From Lepas anatifera (Eukaryota; Arthropoda; Thecostraca; Lepadidae), in NCBI GenBank assembly GCA_034440635.1, contig JAOTON010001686.1, positions 29,569-93,568 of the forward strand: a stretch of DNA of 64,000 nt. The letters run 5' to 3'. The position numbers were made by a program, and so were the translations under genes. Below, one piece after another: positions 22,475 through 36,500 of the stretch; the stretch's first letter is position 1, and the number at the start of each line of letters is the position of its first letter. A model generated the notes under the pieces. That model did not search any database. It had not been told where the DNA came from and was given only the letters and a program-made list of their open reading frames with translations.

Positions 22475-23745
22475 TTCCGTACATGCAATTATCACGTGCT
22501 TAAATATTTCCATTCCGTGCGCATGTATATACCTCCATACTTGTATTTCACACAAATGGGCGAGTGGATGATACATACATACAAACATACACAGGCATGA
22601 ATTAAGAACGGGTGACACGTAAAAACAACGTTTTAAAAGACTCCCGGCAGACCGATTTGTGAGTGCAGGCGGGGCGCGCGAGTGGGAAATATATCAGCTT
22701 TCGTGTGACAAACATGCGGCGACGGAACAACGGCGACTCGCGGCAAACGGCCAAAAAATTCGCATGGTTCTCAGGAAAAATAATGATCAGTGTCAGCTCT
22801 GTAGGTAATGATATTTGTAGCGCTCATTTACAGCTAAATCTGCTCCATTGCATTTTGACGTTGCATTCACACCACGTGTCCGATATGTAGGCACATATGT
22901 ACGTGACAGGAAACGACATGGCGAGTCGAACTGTGCAGACTCAGACGTTGATAGTTATCCAAGTCAGGAGCCGTTGACGAAGAATACCAGGTTCTGATCT
23001 AAGCATGTTAGATTTCGACGCGGAGTTTTTTTACTCTTAAAAAAACGCGCAATGGGAGTGCATAAATAAAAGGTTGTGCTAAAATGACAACCTTTTTCCC
23101 TCTACAAACAGCACATTATGATAACATGGACGTGAGCAGTGTCGTATAATTTCTCTAAATAGCTTAAACTTCATGAAACTCATTCATAAAAGTATCATTT
23201 GCTAAGGTGTAAGCAATTTGTAAACAATTCGTCTTATTTTGCCCTAAACCGGCTCTGACTTTTATGTGTGGAGGCACGTGACGCTCTGATTGTTGAATGG
23301 GGGGGAGGTCAGGACTAGGAACCATTTCTCTAATTACGAAGACACAAACCACATGAACCTATCACCTTTGGATTGCTATGAGGGAGGAGTTCGCTCCCTC
23401 CTCCCGCCCAAGTGATGGTAGGTATAACAAATTCCTGACGGCACCCGGTTAAGTCACGAACCTCAGTCAAAGTTAATATTGCATATGGGTTCTGAATAAA
23501 GCTCTCATTTTGATAGCTAATAGCCTGAAAGCCTGTACATAAAAGTATTTTACTTCGCCCGCTGTCAAAGACCAGATTAAATTTCAGGAAACAGGAGGTG
23601 TAGATCCGACCATATAGGATATCCTATATGATATAACCAAAACATACCATATGGTATGTTTGGGTTTTCCCACGCGTCTACAGTCAGTGTGAGCCGGAGT
23701 CACCAACTCCATCCTCGTGGGAGGCGTATTGGTCGTATTGGGGTT
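22474..23745. other. Unassigned DNA with a GC hairpin
   Basis: A strong inverted repeat (GGGAGGAG and CTCCCTCC arms, about 23382-23405) lies at the right side. There is also a small palindromic run of ATATGG/CCATAT units at 23612-23662. No gene is supported. Confidence 0.4.
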
Positions 23746-24140
23746 CATTGGCGGATCCAGGGGGAGGGACAAAAAAGGCATTCCCCCCAACGGAAAAGCT
23801 CGGGGCAAAGCCCTGGTTTTGCCCCCACCCCTCTCCTGAAAGCTGTTGACCTTTTTTTGCCCAGACTCATGTTTAGTTTATAAGCAAGGTTTTGGTGCGT
23901 CAACTCTCAGCTTCAATCAGAACCAGACAATTGCAGTGTACATGTTTATACATTGGGCCTTATATAGAAAAAACGAGCATCTTGTGGCCACATGTTTAAC
24001 CTGGTGGCGTTTTTTTTAACGTTTGGCCTTACGCCCAAAACTTAACATCTATTTGAATTGCGCGATGCTCTCACCGCGTGGCGTTTTTTCGCTTATCGAC
24101 TCTGGCTTGCCCCCAAGCCTACCGGCTAGATCCACCACTG
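23746..24140. mobile_element. hAT-like MITE, copy 1
   Basis: The unit is bounded by CATTGGCGGATCCAGGGG and CTAGATCCACCACTG and resembles the copy at 56937-57315 throughout (shared GGAAAGCT.GGGGCAAA, GTTTTG.CCCCACCCC, TTTATAAGCAAG and the GTGGCGTTTTTT-type block). Length is about 395 bp with no coding capacity. The hAT assignment rests on the 8-bp flanks of the second copy; here the flanks do not match well. Confidence 0.7.
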
Positions 24141-24146
24141 TTAGAA

Positions 24147-24232
24147 CTCAGGAAGCCATCGGGACTAGAACCCGGAGCCTAGGGCGGATGAGATAGATGT
24201 TCTATCCACCAGACCACGCATGCCCACGATAC
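24147..24232 (-). repeat. tRNA-derived SINE head or tRNA pseudogene
   Basis: The reverse complement contains a B-box-like GGGTTCTAGTCCC with a 4-5 bp T-arm (CGGG/CCCG). An A-box-like TGGTCTGGTGG lies upstream at about the tRNA spacing, with a possible anticodon arm between. The acceptor-stem halves do not pair, so a functional tRNA is unlikely. It abuts the right end of the hAT-like MITE. Confidence 0.6.
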
Positions 24233-25040
24233 CTGAAGACCGACATAAGCGAGCTTAATCTGTAATGATGATTAGTGTCTAGATAACTCCATCAGTTTAA
24301 GTATGTTATCAACCGGTCTGTCGACAGCTTGCCCTCACGTAAGTGAAAACACTCCTGGATCGATACACTCCAATCTACTTAGACGCGCGTGTTTCCTCAT
24401 CACCGGTGGAGCGATGGATGCCGCCGCGGCATCACATTACGCCGATGGTGTTTACTGACCTTGTCGCCCAATACGTGCATTCTCTGTTTCGAGTAGAACT
24501 GAGCTGCTGACTGAAATAACGAACACAGCTGTAAACATTCATCCTCCACATCTGATAACACAAAGCTGGCGAGGCCTTGCAGTAAGCTAGCTTTGTTTGA
24601 GAGAATAGGTATATGCCAACTTGTTTGCGATCCGGCGGAGGAGCGGTGCAGTTAGCGGGTGAACACCCGTGGGAGGCGCGATCGGCAGGGCGGCAGCAAA
24701 CACGTGTACACGTGACTGATAATGGCGCGCCTGGCCGACGCCACACCGGCGCACCGAGCCCAGGGGAGGCATCCACAATATCATGCCGCATCGCCGTGGG
24801 ACCCGGACAAGATGCAACGCTATGTTTACCCGTCGCACACCTGGGAAAGAAACAGCCATCAACCTCCCGTCACTGCGGGCGTGTTAAACTGGGCGGGTAA
24901 AGAAGACGAGGCGTGTTGTATAGGCAGGATGGTATTGCGCCTTGAGATAACAAAATATATATTTAGCTAATTTTATAATATGTCATGTGTTTATTGCTTA
25001 GTGTGCTTAATCTGTTGTTAAATGTTCAATAAAAAGGAGC
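24233..25040. other. Unassigned DNA including a GC-rich block
   Basis: Positions 24600-24915 are GC- and CpG-rich with overlapping frames on both strands (for example ACACGTGTACACGTG near 24699, which contains two E-box-type CACGTG motifs). No protein domain is recognisable. The flanks are ordinary AT-rich sequence. Confidence 0.35.
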
Positions 25041-25042
25041 AA

Positions 25043-25120
25043 TCTGGCCCTTCCAAAAGGGAAAGAGTTGGCAACGCCATATAACCCTGGCAGTTGGCGC
25101 GTTGATAAGCCTCAGAAATG
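25043..25120 (+). repeat. SINE tail fragment, same family as 55445-55617
   Basis: It matches the tRNA-distal half of the SINE at 55445-55617 (reverse) over about 75 bp, including GGGAAAGAGTTGGC.ACGCCATAT and CCTGGCAGTTGGCGCGT. The tRNA-like head is absent, as expected for a 5'-truncated retroposed copy. Confidence 0.7.
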
Positions 25121-25635
25121 AACCATGCACCACCAACATAACCACTTCAGAACCATTTTGATCTTTCACTTTTTCAGTTGATTTTTTTCACAGCAATAAA
25201 TCAAGTCAATTTATGACAAAGCGGCGAGAAATATAAAATTAAAGCGCAGGATATAAACATATTTGCTGCTTGAGACAGAAAAAGAAGCCTTTATATAGGT
25301 ATATTTGTATCCTCTAACATTTCTGCGGAATTCACACCGATTCATGTTTTGGGGAATGTGTGCTCATTTTGATTGAAAAAACATGAACTTGCTAACGATT
25401 GCTTACTCTGCTCGTTTTACCATGTTTATTGTATAGTCATTCTTAGTCATATTTCTTAACAATATATTCACAAAGTAATGTATCCGTATCTGTGAAACAC
25501 CTCTTAAAAAAACATACACACATCACGTTAGATGCGAACAGGATGGAAAGCGGTTCAGTGTGAGGGAGAGATGGAGCCAAAAAGCGAGTTTAGAATAGTG
25601 ATGCGTTTGTAAAATCATTAGAGTTCATGGAAAGT
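25121..25635. other. Unassigned AT-rich DNA
   Basis: I see no feature in this stretch. Confidence 0.5.
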
Positions 25636-26470
25636 TTAACACGCGCATTGACGGGGGGCTGGTATCCGCCCCTCAAGTTTTTTTCGGAGGCAGCATAAAA
25701 ACGGCGGCGTGTAGTGCCGCCGTACTTGATACACGTTTTTTCTCATCGTTTTTACAACTTTGGTCAAATTTTTAATGTCAGGTCATCTCAGGTCAGGGTC
25801 ACCAGTACAGGTCAGGTGACCTGACCTTAAAAATGAAGATAGCATAAGTTGGAACAGGATGAACTTCTCCGATTGAAACTCATCGCATAATGGGCCCATC
25901 GAGTTATCTAAAATATGTTGTGGTAGTTTTGATATCGATGACCTAGGGTCAGGTACGAGCCATTGGAAATACTTGGGAAAATTGTTTTAGCTGAATAACT
26001 TAATACCGGATGAGGATAGAGCGTTTATTTTAGCTGCTTTAGATTCGCCTTGTCTCTGCAGTTCTAATGATATGCATTTTCTCTAGTTTTACCTTGAGCT
26101 GATCTCAGGTCAGGTCAAATCCTTTATTTGACCTAGTAAGGTCTTATTATATATCATTTGATTCGGCTCGCTGCAAGGATTCATTCCGTTCCAGTTATTT
26201 TGCTCTATCTTTACTTGTTGAGATGGAATGACCAAAAACCTTCATTTACATGTTATCCGTATGACGGCATGCTTTGACCTCTAGTGACCTTAAATGTGAC
26301 CTGACAAAAAATGGTTCAAATATTTTTGATAGATAAGTGGATGGGGTACCCAAATGCCGTTTACCGTTTTTCGCTACCTAGCGTGGTTCTCGAGATCTTA
26401 GGTGGGGGGGGGTACCCGCCACTCCCCGTCAAAGCGAGGTGGCTCAGACCCCCGTCAATGCGCGTGTTAA
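25636..26470 (+). mobile_element. TTAA-element family B, copy 3 (uninterrupted)
   Basis: An 835-bp element between TTAA at 25636-25639 and 26467-26470 with inverted ends TTAACACGCGCATTGACG and GTCAATGCGCGTGTTAA. It carries an intact single TTAA at 26290-26293 (context GACCTTAAATGTGACC), the empty version of the site where C inserted in copy 2. It has hexamer-rich segments and no open frame of note. Confidence 0.9.
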
Positions 26471-27971
26471 CGTAAAAAACATTTTAAAAAATTTAACGCA
26501 TTCGTTCGGCTTAAACCCACATCAAGAGCCAATGGTCCGTGAAACAGCTCGAATGATCCAGATCATATAGTTTTTTCATGTAATTAAGGAAATGTTTCAG
26601 TGCTGGTCTTAAAATCGGCAGAGAGAGCCAACGAGTTTTGAGATGCTGCGACTATTCTATTCGTTGTGGTGTATATATAATATGAGATGTCTTCCCAGTA
26701 AACAGAAAGCTCAAACTAACTGGTAAGCTTAAAGCTTCTACAATCCCTTATTCTAGAATATCTTACGCAGTTTTTTCATATTGTCGGCACATGTTTCCTG
26801 GATAGATTCCCAGCGCCTCGCCAAATTTTACACAGAAAACGTAACTTTAACATTTCCTACGCGGTTTAGTATTGCTCTCTAGCTCTGGGAAGGGACAGAT
26901 ACCCGCTTACCCTCAGTAAATGAAGGATTGTAATTGGATGAGCGATAATAAACCGATCCTATTGACACTTCTGTTATTTGTATCTAAAGGTATTGAAACC
27001 TGATTTTATGTTTGAAGGAGGTTTGTGGTGTTTAAAAATTATATTTGTCGCAGCTGACTGTTTGTTTTGTCACACCCAGTAGTTTTCTACAATCCACGCC
27101 CCGGACGCGCAGGGACCCACACGCGCTCTCAACACTAATGGGAGCCTTGCACAGCCTTCACACGCGACCTGGCTCGTGCCCGTTGTCCAGCAGTCCTGTT
27201 CAGGGCGCAAATGCCGCTTCCATACGTCCACCTTGAAAACAGGCAGGGGACCTTCCCCGCCAGCGCAGAGAAAGCGTAGGATTTGGGCGTAGTGCAGAGC
27301 ATGAAATCCGATGTGGCTGGCTCGGGGAAGGAGGCCAGACCCATGCGTCACGCAGCACACTCCTGGTCTGGTGTTTGTCACAATAGACACATGGGATGGT
27401 GCACACACTAGCTGGATCTCGTTTGGTTTATCATACCTCTCCTGGGTTTGTCATACCCCATTTGATATGGGTTTGTGAGCTAAAACAATGCAAAATTTGT
27501 TTTTGAAGCAGAGTTTCCTTGAACTCAGAACCATGGCATTGCTTCACGCAAATCGTGTCAGAATGGCATTTGTTTTTATCAAAACGGTATCAACGTGGAC
27601 GGTGTGAATCAATCAGTTTCAACAATCGGTCATTTGGATATTATGTCAATCATGTTCTGCATCGCCTTTTAATGATGATTAAGTTCCAAAGACATCGTAT
27701 GTCATCGTCTGAAGTAAAAGCTTAACCAGAAGATCTCAGTACCTAACACGTTGGCTCAATTAGGAAACTATCACGAGTTAGCTTGATAATTAATCGCAGT
27801 GTGTATAGTACAGCGTGTTCAGTTTCTTTTTATGGTTGAAAACAATGTGGTGAACTAGATATTATGTTTTCCAATGATTTAGATGCCTTAATTTGCACTT
27901 TGATGATTTTAGACACATTTTGAACTCAATTTACATAGAAGCGGCTAGCTGGCTTTGCTGGTACTAGGCTT
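26471..27971. other. Unassigned DNA with a moderately GC-rich middle
   Basis: The interval 27090-27410 is GC-richer than its surroundings and has overlapping open frames on the minus strand up to 112 codons, without recognisable motifs. Nothing else is evident. Confidence 0.4.
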
Positions 27972-29531
27972 TTAACCCTCGCTCTGCCGGCACCCCGGGA
28001 GTTACGCGCCCTGCCGGCATGGCTGAAAAACCTCCTCTGGTTTACTGATAGAGAACTTGAATTGTAGGCGGTCGTATGTGCCTTACAGGGACTCAAAAGG
28101 AACCTCAATCATTTTTCACCTTGTTCGCATATGTTTCACACATGAATTCCTATCAAATGTGCCTAAATTAGTCCTTTTAACCAAAACCTTGCAGTTTCAT
28201 CCCGACCACAGCGGCCGCCACCCGCGGCGCGCTGCCGCTTGCCCCGTGTCCCGGGTACAGCCTCAGACAGGAGGTGCCGGCACCTGGCGCCGGTGCCTGA
28301 GCGCTGAGAGTGGCGGCCGCGCCAGCGAGCACGTGCATTCGCTGTGGGATGGCGCCCCAACGGCGAAACAATTATATGGGACCATTTCAAAAGCGGAAAA
28401 GAAACTTTTTGACGTTTGATATGCCATCTGCATAAACCACTAGTCACTTGTCGGATATATCCTAGCAAAAACAACTGACGTAGCCCCCTCTACATTGTGC
28501 TTATACACATTGTGGACATAAATTTTCGGAGAATTAATTTGACATATTCAGATTGTTCGTGCATAGTCTCGTCTTGAATACTGACGGAAAGATCGCACTT
28601 CGGTTCGCTAAACTAGCCGTACTGACATGCGCTCTACCTGGCTGTAGATGAAAGAAAATGGCATCCATAGGAAATGGATGTTTTTCGGGGATTCGGACAC
28701 AGCGTTTTCACAGTGTGACGTGGTGTCAGAAATAGCTAAATAAAGAGGAAATGTCATAATCTAGACATGCATGGAGAGAGAGTGTGTATGTTTTTCGTCA
28801 TTCCTTTTTTAATCACCTGAGTATTCAATGAAATGTACAGGAAAATTCAAGGAACTAAAAGGATAGGGATAATTGCACCATTCCTACCAATGGATCTTTT
28901 TACATCCCCATCCGTTGGCTACCCTTTTACACGGCAAATTGTCCCTTTGCCATCCAGCTGTGAACCTGGCACAATGTCAAGTTTGGCGTGGAAATCTCCC
29001 CTGCGTAACCACGATACAAGGAGGGTGACCTACGACCACCCCTCTCACCCCATTAGCCCCTGCTGATGTTGTCGAGCCCTTTGGCGCTGTCGCCATGCCG
29101 TCTGGGGACGTTTTCCAGGAAGCAAGCGTTAGAGATGCTGGCTGGGCCATTGTTCCGTATTTTCACGCGTGTCCTTATCGTCCCCTCGATCGCTATCAGC
29201 TGACCAAACCACGAACACTGTCACCCTTCTACCAGCCGCCTGCGCTGACGAGCCCGGTCTGTGTCAGAGGCTGTCGCGGGCCCCAGCGGGCCGCGGCACG
29301 GGGCCGCCACTGCCAGACCTGAGTGGAAAAGCGCGAACATCATCTCAATAACTTTCGCTTTACGCAAAAAGTTGAAAAGGTATCTTCTTTCTGTTTGCCG
29401 GGAATGATGCAGAATTGGCATAGGAACAGCTATCCCGAGCATTATCATCGGGACGGTTAGTCGGATGTAGATATTCGCATTGAAACGGCGAGAGGAGGAA
29501 AAAACAGCACCGCCGGCAGGGCGCGGGTTAA
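27972..29531 (+). mobile_element. TTAA-element family F
   Basis: The unit is bounded by TTAA at 27972-27975 and 29528-29531, with terminal CCCTCGCTCTGCCGGC on the left and GCCGGCAGGGCGCGGG on the right, which are inverted matches. At 1.56 kb it is the longest of the TTAA elements here. Its interior lacks the dense AGGTCA pattern but has a GC-rich core with a 10-bp inverted repeat (28211-28220 and 28311-28320). No transposase reading frame is visible. Confidence 0.7.
28211..28320. repeat. GC-rich cruciform-prone inverted repeat inside F
   Basis: The arms GCGGCCGCCA and TGGCGGCCGC are perfect complements separated by 90 bp. The loop itself contains the 12-bp palindrome GGTGCCGGCACC (28273-28284) and a second related GGCGCC palindrome. 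All are directly visible. Confidence 0.85.
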
Positions 29532-29639
29532 TACCGTTCCTAACCCAACTCATGTAATACATGAACGTAGCCAAGGGGTGCATGGGGTCCGTGGTCCCTT
29601 GGATCGATCTTAAACACTGCAAGTAATTCGCTGATCAGA

Positions 29640-30335
29640 AGCCTGAGAGCTATTCTCAGGGGCCCGAGAGCTAATCAAGGACCCCGAGAGGTAGTCTCGG
29701 ATGCATCCCCGAATGCTGGTCTCACGAGGTGCCAATGCTAATACCGGGAGCCCCTGATAACTAATATCAGGGACATGTTGAGAGTTAGTCTCAGGGTTGC
29801 CGCTGAGGGTCGATCTCAGCTCCCCCCGAGAGGTAATCTCGTTAGCCCCCGAGGGTCTGTCCCAGTGACCCCCCAGGAGTCTTTCTCAGTGGTCCCTTTG
29901 AGTCAACTTTGGGGGCCCCTGAGTTCTAATCTGGGGCCCGCGAGAGTTAGTCTCAAAGGTGCCTACCAAGTATTGGTCTCAGGGGACCCTGGGAGTCAGT
30001 GTCAGGGTAACCCGTTGTAACGGGTAATGACGGGTACTGGTAAGTACGGGTTATAACGGGTAATGACTATAGTCAGTCTCAGGGGGCTTGCCAAGAATTA
30101 GTCTCAGGGATACCCAGAGTGCTGGTCTAGGGGGCGCCCTTAGACCTCAGGGCCTCTCGGGAGAAAAAAAAATCCATGGGCCTCGGAAGATGTCTCAGTG
30201 TACTCCCAAGTGCTGGTTTCGGGTGCCCCTGACAATTACGGACTGCCATACACTGGTTTCGGGACTCCTAAGTACTTGTGTGAGGGGGTTGGCTCATTGT
30301 AGAACCTCAAAAGTATCGAGACACTGGTTCCGGGT
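29640..30335. repeat. Degenerate minisatellite of short inverted units
   Basis: This is a run of units of about 25-35 bp, each built like CCTGAGAGTTAGTCTCAGGG, a small inverted repeat (GAGA...TCTC flanked by C and G). Units diverge a lot, but the GAGA-x-TAGTCTCAGG core recurs through the block. Within it, 30005-30070 holds a sub-array of ACGGGTAATG-type units. Weak units continue to about 30540 beyond a SINE tail. Open frames here result from the repeat. Confidence 0.75.
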
Positions 30336-30384
30336 TGAAATCCCGGCAAAGGCTCTGAATGATCCGATATGATCCCCCTAACCA

Positions 30385-30455
30385 CTCCCAACAGGGCGAT
30401 AATTGGCGACGCCATGTATCACTTGCAGTTGGTGCGTCGCTCAGCCTAAACAAAT
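30385..30455 (+). repeat. SINE tail fragment inside the minisatellite flank
   Basis: It matches the tail of the SINE at 55445-55617: TTGGCGACGCCATGT, then CTTGCAGTTGGTGCGTCG. The tRNA-like head is missing. Confidence 0.6.
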
Positions 30456-30540
30456 ATTTAAGCTAGTTTCGGGGTCATATTCTGCTTTTGGGGTTCACCT
30501 AAGTGCTGGTTTCAGCACCGTCTCAAGTGCTGGAGTGGGG

Positions 30541-32588
30541 TAAGTGAGCAGTTGCATTAGAGCGTCTGGGAAAAAGTTCCATATCCCTTCTACTCGGCTC
30601 CAGGTTTTTTTCGTTTCGTTTCTTTTAAATCGTATAGAATAACCCAAAGATACCGCATGAGATCCAAATAAAAATATGTTTGGACGGTCAGATGCCTCAG
30701 CGAAAACATGTTCTGGCTCATTGCCTACTGAAGAAAAACAATAAACAAAGCAAAATATGCTAATCTGGCAAAGGTGCCAAATATATGACTTATAACTTTA
30801 TAACTACTTATAACTTATACATAATGTTGGGAACATTCTCATATATCTTTATTTTGTGCTCTATTTTCGTCATTTCTCCGTCATGACAGAATTGATTACT
30901 TTGACATTATGAAAATTAGAGGAAAAGATTTCCGGTAGAAGAGGACTGCAATGCTTTCTACTAAAAGCCACCGACCCCCATTAACTTTAAGATCAAAGCT
31001 TGTATTCATCTTGGTCTGTCTGTTTGTCGGAGTGATCTGAGGTACAGCCAGGTATAATATCATAAACACAAGAATGCTTAATTTCCCGAAATTTTCTCTA
31101 AGACTAATTGCCATAGCAGCGGCACTGCCATCTAGGTATGGGCCGACTTCAGCATCTGGTGACCTAAATTTGTAAGTCTGATGGAGAAAAATAAACTCAA
31201 AACAAAATAAGATCAAACTCTTAAATAGGAGCAACAGTATTTAGGTTGTGGAAATTGGAGGCCAAAATGCGATACAAAAAAGATGCAGCAGGGCCCCGGT
31301 TGCTAAAGGGGTTTCCGGCCTGGGGGCATGACAGCCGTCGAACATCCACTGGCCGAACCCTGGTTTTGTAAATGCGATGTTTAATGCCCTTCCATGTCCA
31401 GTTATGGTCCATGCGGCTCGACGAACCAAACTCCATTCACACAAATTTTGCAAAGAAGCTTGCCATGACTTAGTAAATACTATAAGGGAAGAATCTTCAC
31501 CCCTCATAAGCCTTTGTTTTGTTGAAAACGTAAGATCACCATTATCACAGCAGGTAGAAATTGTTGATTCTATTAAAAATTGAGACTATTTAGAACATTG
31601 AGACTATGTTAGAAATTGAGACTATTTGCACGCACTTGTAAACACTTACGATCTAGGCTTCATGCCAGATTCACCGCGAGTCGTGAGAATACTTATGGGC
31701 AAGTTAAGATACCTTTTTGATCTAAACAGCCTTCGGCAGCATTTATGTGATATATCGGCTCAGTTTGGCTTGACCTCGGCTGTTGTTTTCGCTGTTTTTT
31801 ATGAGAGGCGCCGTTCCGGCGCTGCTCACTAGAGCATGTTATGGCAAAAACCTCAGATCTGATCCGGACCATGCTGGAAGATAGCACGAGAAATAGAGGC
31901 CGATTCGTTTGCACACCATGATTATCAAGGCAAATCCAATTTGTATCCCAAAAAAATATTACATAACTGTCGAAATGGTTGTCCAATTCCAAATCCAGAT
32001 TTGTAACCACTGCCTCACTAATTCAAGACAATCAGCCAGAGGCTCGGGGATTCCGACCGGACGTCCAATCTTTTACACACATCAACTTACCAGCTCTCCT
32101 TACGGCACGCGGCCAAATTGGCGCTCATTTAGTGATAAGTGTGTAGCCAGGGACTGCAGTGGGGAGTGAATCATTTATATCGCATTTTTTGGATCAGATA
32201 TATCAGGCATGTGCTTTGTACCGGAACACCTTGCCATGCAATTTGAGTTCAACCTCTCGTTTATTTGTCATTACACTGACTCGATAATGAGGATCCCCTC
32301 AGTCGGATTTGCCGGCAGAACTCACCGGCAGAGGTTGAAAAATCTGCCAAAGCACCAGCAATATTGGTGACAAAAGTGGATCAAGTCGGCAACAAAATAC
32401 GCAAGACTGCGCACACCTCATTGTAAGAAGTTGGTGTTTAGTCTGCCAATACGCCAATAAGATTTAGAAGGACCCAGATGACTTGAAAATTAATCCCCTT
32501 TGGTGCAAAAGCCCAAGATTCTTGGGTACAAAAGTTTGGTTCAAATCGTTGTTGACACTTAAACCCTTTTGCCGACCTCTGCTCAACT
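30541..32588. other. Unassigned DNA
   Basis: No gene is supported. A small three-unit tandem array with core TTGAGACTAT lies at about 31572-31628. Open frames up to 112 codons show no known motifs. Confidence 0.4.
31572..31628 (+). repeat. Three-unit minisatellite, core TTGAGACTAT
   Basis: The core ATTGAGACTAT occurs three times at intervals of 17-22 bp. Confidence 0.8.
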
Positions 32589-32589
32589 A

Positions 32590-34438
<1,849 letters not shown>

Positions 34439-35278
34439 TTCAACACGCGCATTGACGGGGTCTGAGCCACCTTCGCTTTGGCGGGTACCCGCCCCCCCCA
34501 CCTAAGATCTTGAGAACCACGCTAGGTAGCAAAAAAACAGTAAACGGTGTTGGGTAGCCCATCCACTTCTCCATCAAAAATATTTGAACCATTTTTTGTC
34601 AGGTCACATTTAAGGTCACGAGAGGTCAAAACATTCCGTCATAGGGATAACATGTTGATTAAATTTTTCGGCCATTACATCTGAACAAGTAAAGATAGAG
34701 CAAAATGACTTAAACTGTACGAATCCTAGCAGCAAGCCAAATTGAATGATATATAATTTGACATTGCTAGGTCAAATCAAGGATTTGACCTGACCTGAGG
34801 TCAGATCAGGGCCGAATTATATAAAGTGCATATCATTAGAACTGCAAAGCCAAGGCAAGTCTAATGCAGCTAAAATAAACGCTCTGTCACCATCCGTTAC
34901 TGAGTTATTCAATAAAACATATTTTTCCCATGTATTTCCAATGGAGAGGTCATGCCTCCTACCTGACCTTAGGTCATCGATATCAAAAGTACCGGAACAG
35001 ATTTTAGAGAACTTGGTGGGCCCATTATGTGATATGAGTTTCAATTAGATCCGCCCTGCTCCGACTTATGTTATCTTAAACTTTTTTTGAGGTTAGGTCA
35101 CATGACCTGTACTGGTGACCTGACCTGAGATGACCTAACCTTAAAATTTTTACAGAAGTTGTAAAAATGAGGAAGTAAAAGGTATGTCAAGTACAGCGGC
35201 GCTACGCGCCGCAGTTTTTCTGCACTCTCTGAAAAACCCGAGGGGGCGGATACCCGCCCCCGTCAATGCGCGTGTTAA
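34439..35278 (-). mobile_element. TTAA-element family B, copy 4 (reverse, uninterrupted)
   Basis: An 840-bp reverse B element. The right TTAA is intact (35275-35278); the left reads TTCA (34439-34442), a one-base decay of TTAA. The ends match CACGCGCATTGACGGGG. The single TTAA at 34610-34613 (context GTCACATTTAAGGTCAC) is a second empty counterpart of the C insertion site in copy 2. Confidence 0.9.
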
Positions 35279-36190
35279 GCCTTGGAAGAGAAGTGCTATA
35301 ATCGCGCTCACAGAAGATATAGTCCCGAGGGGGCAACACCCATTGTTCAAACCGCTGAGAGACAAGTTTTTTTAGCAGAAAAACTTCCAGGGCTGCTTTT
35401 GCGGTTGCATTTACCGGAATGAGTAACACAATAAGTCCCAGATCAACAACGATTTCATCGGTTTTCTTGGAAAAATGGCAGAAATGACGGAACTGGTTTC
35501 ATATAGGGTAAAGAGTAGTAGTGATCAATCGTCATTCGCAAAAGCAAAAGTATCGGCTGGTGAATGAAATATATGCGTTAGCACAACACAAGTTGTAAAA
35601 CAACGAATTATTACCAACAAATTTGGCCTTGGCCGACATTCTCAGTGCGACGCAGTTGTCGGGCAGAACAAGAGAAGTTGCGTCGCGAGTATTGTAACAT
35701 GAAACCCACCAGCTAGTTATCACTGCTGCTCTGAAAACACTGACCGATGCAGGGGGAGGAGGTAAAGTATCCCCCAGGTGCTAGGACTCTGTCCAATTTC
35801 CATGATTTTGACATTTTTAACCCCTCCAACTCCCCGTAAACACCACCTCGAATGACATTGCCTCGGCCCGCCACTTGCTTTATGCCACTATCTGGCGCTA
35901 GGCACTGCCTCTAATCAAAATCAAGAGCTATCGGCTACGTTTGAGCAGAATGTGACCACCCAAACGCAGTACTCTAAAATTTGCCCTGGAAGGTAAGCTA
36001 GCCAAAACTGGAAGAGGCTCACGCCCTGCTCCCCAATGAAACTCGGGTTGTTGCTATTACAGCCGGTATATGTGCCGGGTTTTAAGAGAGTTTAATTCAT
36101 TTCGAAGAAAACTCCACTCAATAATGAAATATATGATATTGGTACAATCAATGAAAACAAAGAAAAGACACTATCATAATAGTGTCCATA
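35279..36190. other. Unassigned DNA
   Basis: No supported feature. Short runs of C and G occur near 35750-35800. Confidence 0.45.
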
Positions 36191-36500
36191 TGCCCTTATT
36201 TCCAAGGGGGGGACAGATTCTGCCCACCCCTCAGGTTTTTCAATAGTATCTCCCAAAACGGTTTGAGATAGGCTCTTGAAATTTGGTGACTCTTCCTACA
36301 ACTCAATAGCACGTGTTCCTTGAAATTTTTGGAAATATATATGTGTGCCAGAGACGGAGCTATGACTCGCTAATTTGGGTGGTTTATCCAGAAGCCGAGA
36401 ATTTTAGCCTGCGTTGCGTTTGTGCTACAAATTAAAGCTGTCTGTTGCGAATTCATTCCTTGTCTGTTCTTTGTAGGGGCAAGACGTGTTTTTCAGGCTC
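36191..36500 (+). mobile_element. TTAA-element family E, left-end fragment
   Basis: It begins with CCCTTATTTCCAAGGGGGGGAC and follows the E order: CAGGTTTTTCAATAGTATCTC, a copy of 'AAAACGGTTTGAGATAGGC', then GGAGCTATGACTCG (compare 46567). Similarity fades by about 36500. The TTAA at the start is not preserved. Confidence 0.6.

Noticed and set aside
24147..24232. Possible functional tRNA gene on the minus strand
   Set aside because: T-arm and promoter-like boxes are present, but the acceptor stem does not pair; a SINE head or pseudogene fits better.
29640..30335. CRISPR-like array
   Set aside because: Units are degenerate, lack constant spacers and lie in a eukaryotic transposon context.
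29775..30372. Open frames of 81 and 94 codons in a GC-rich stretch
   Set aside because: They lie in the degenerate minisatellite and result from its unit structure.
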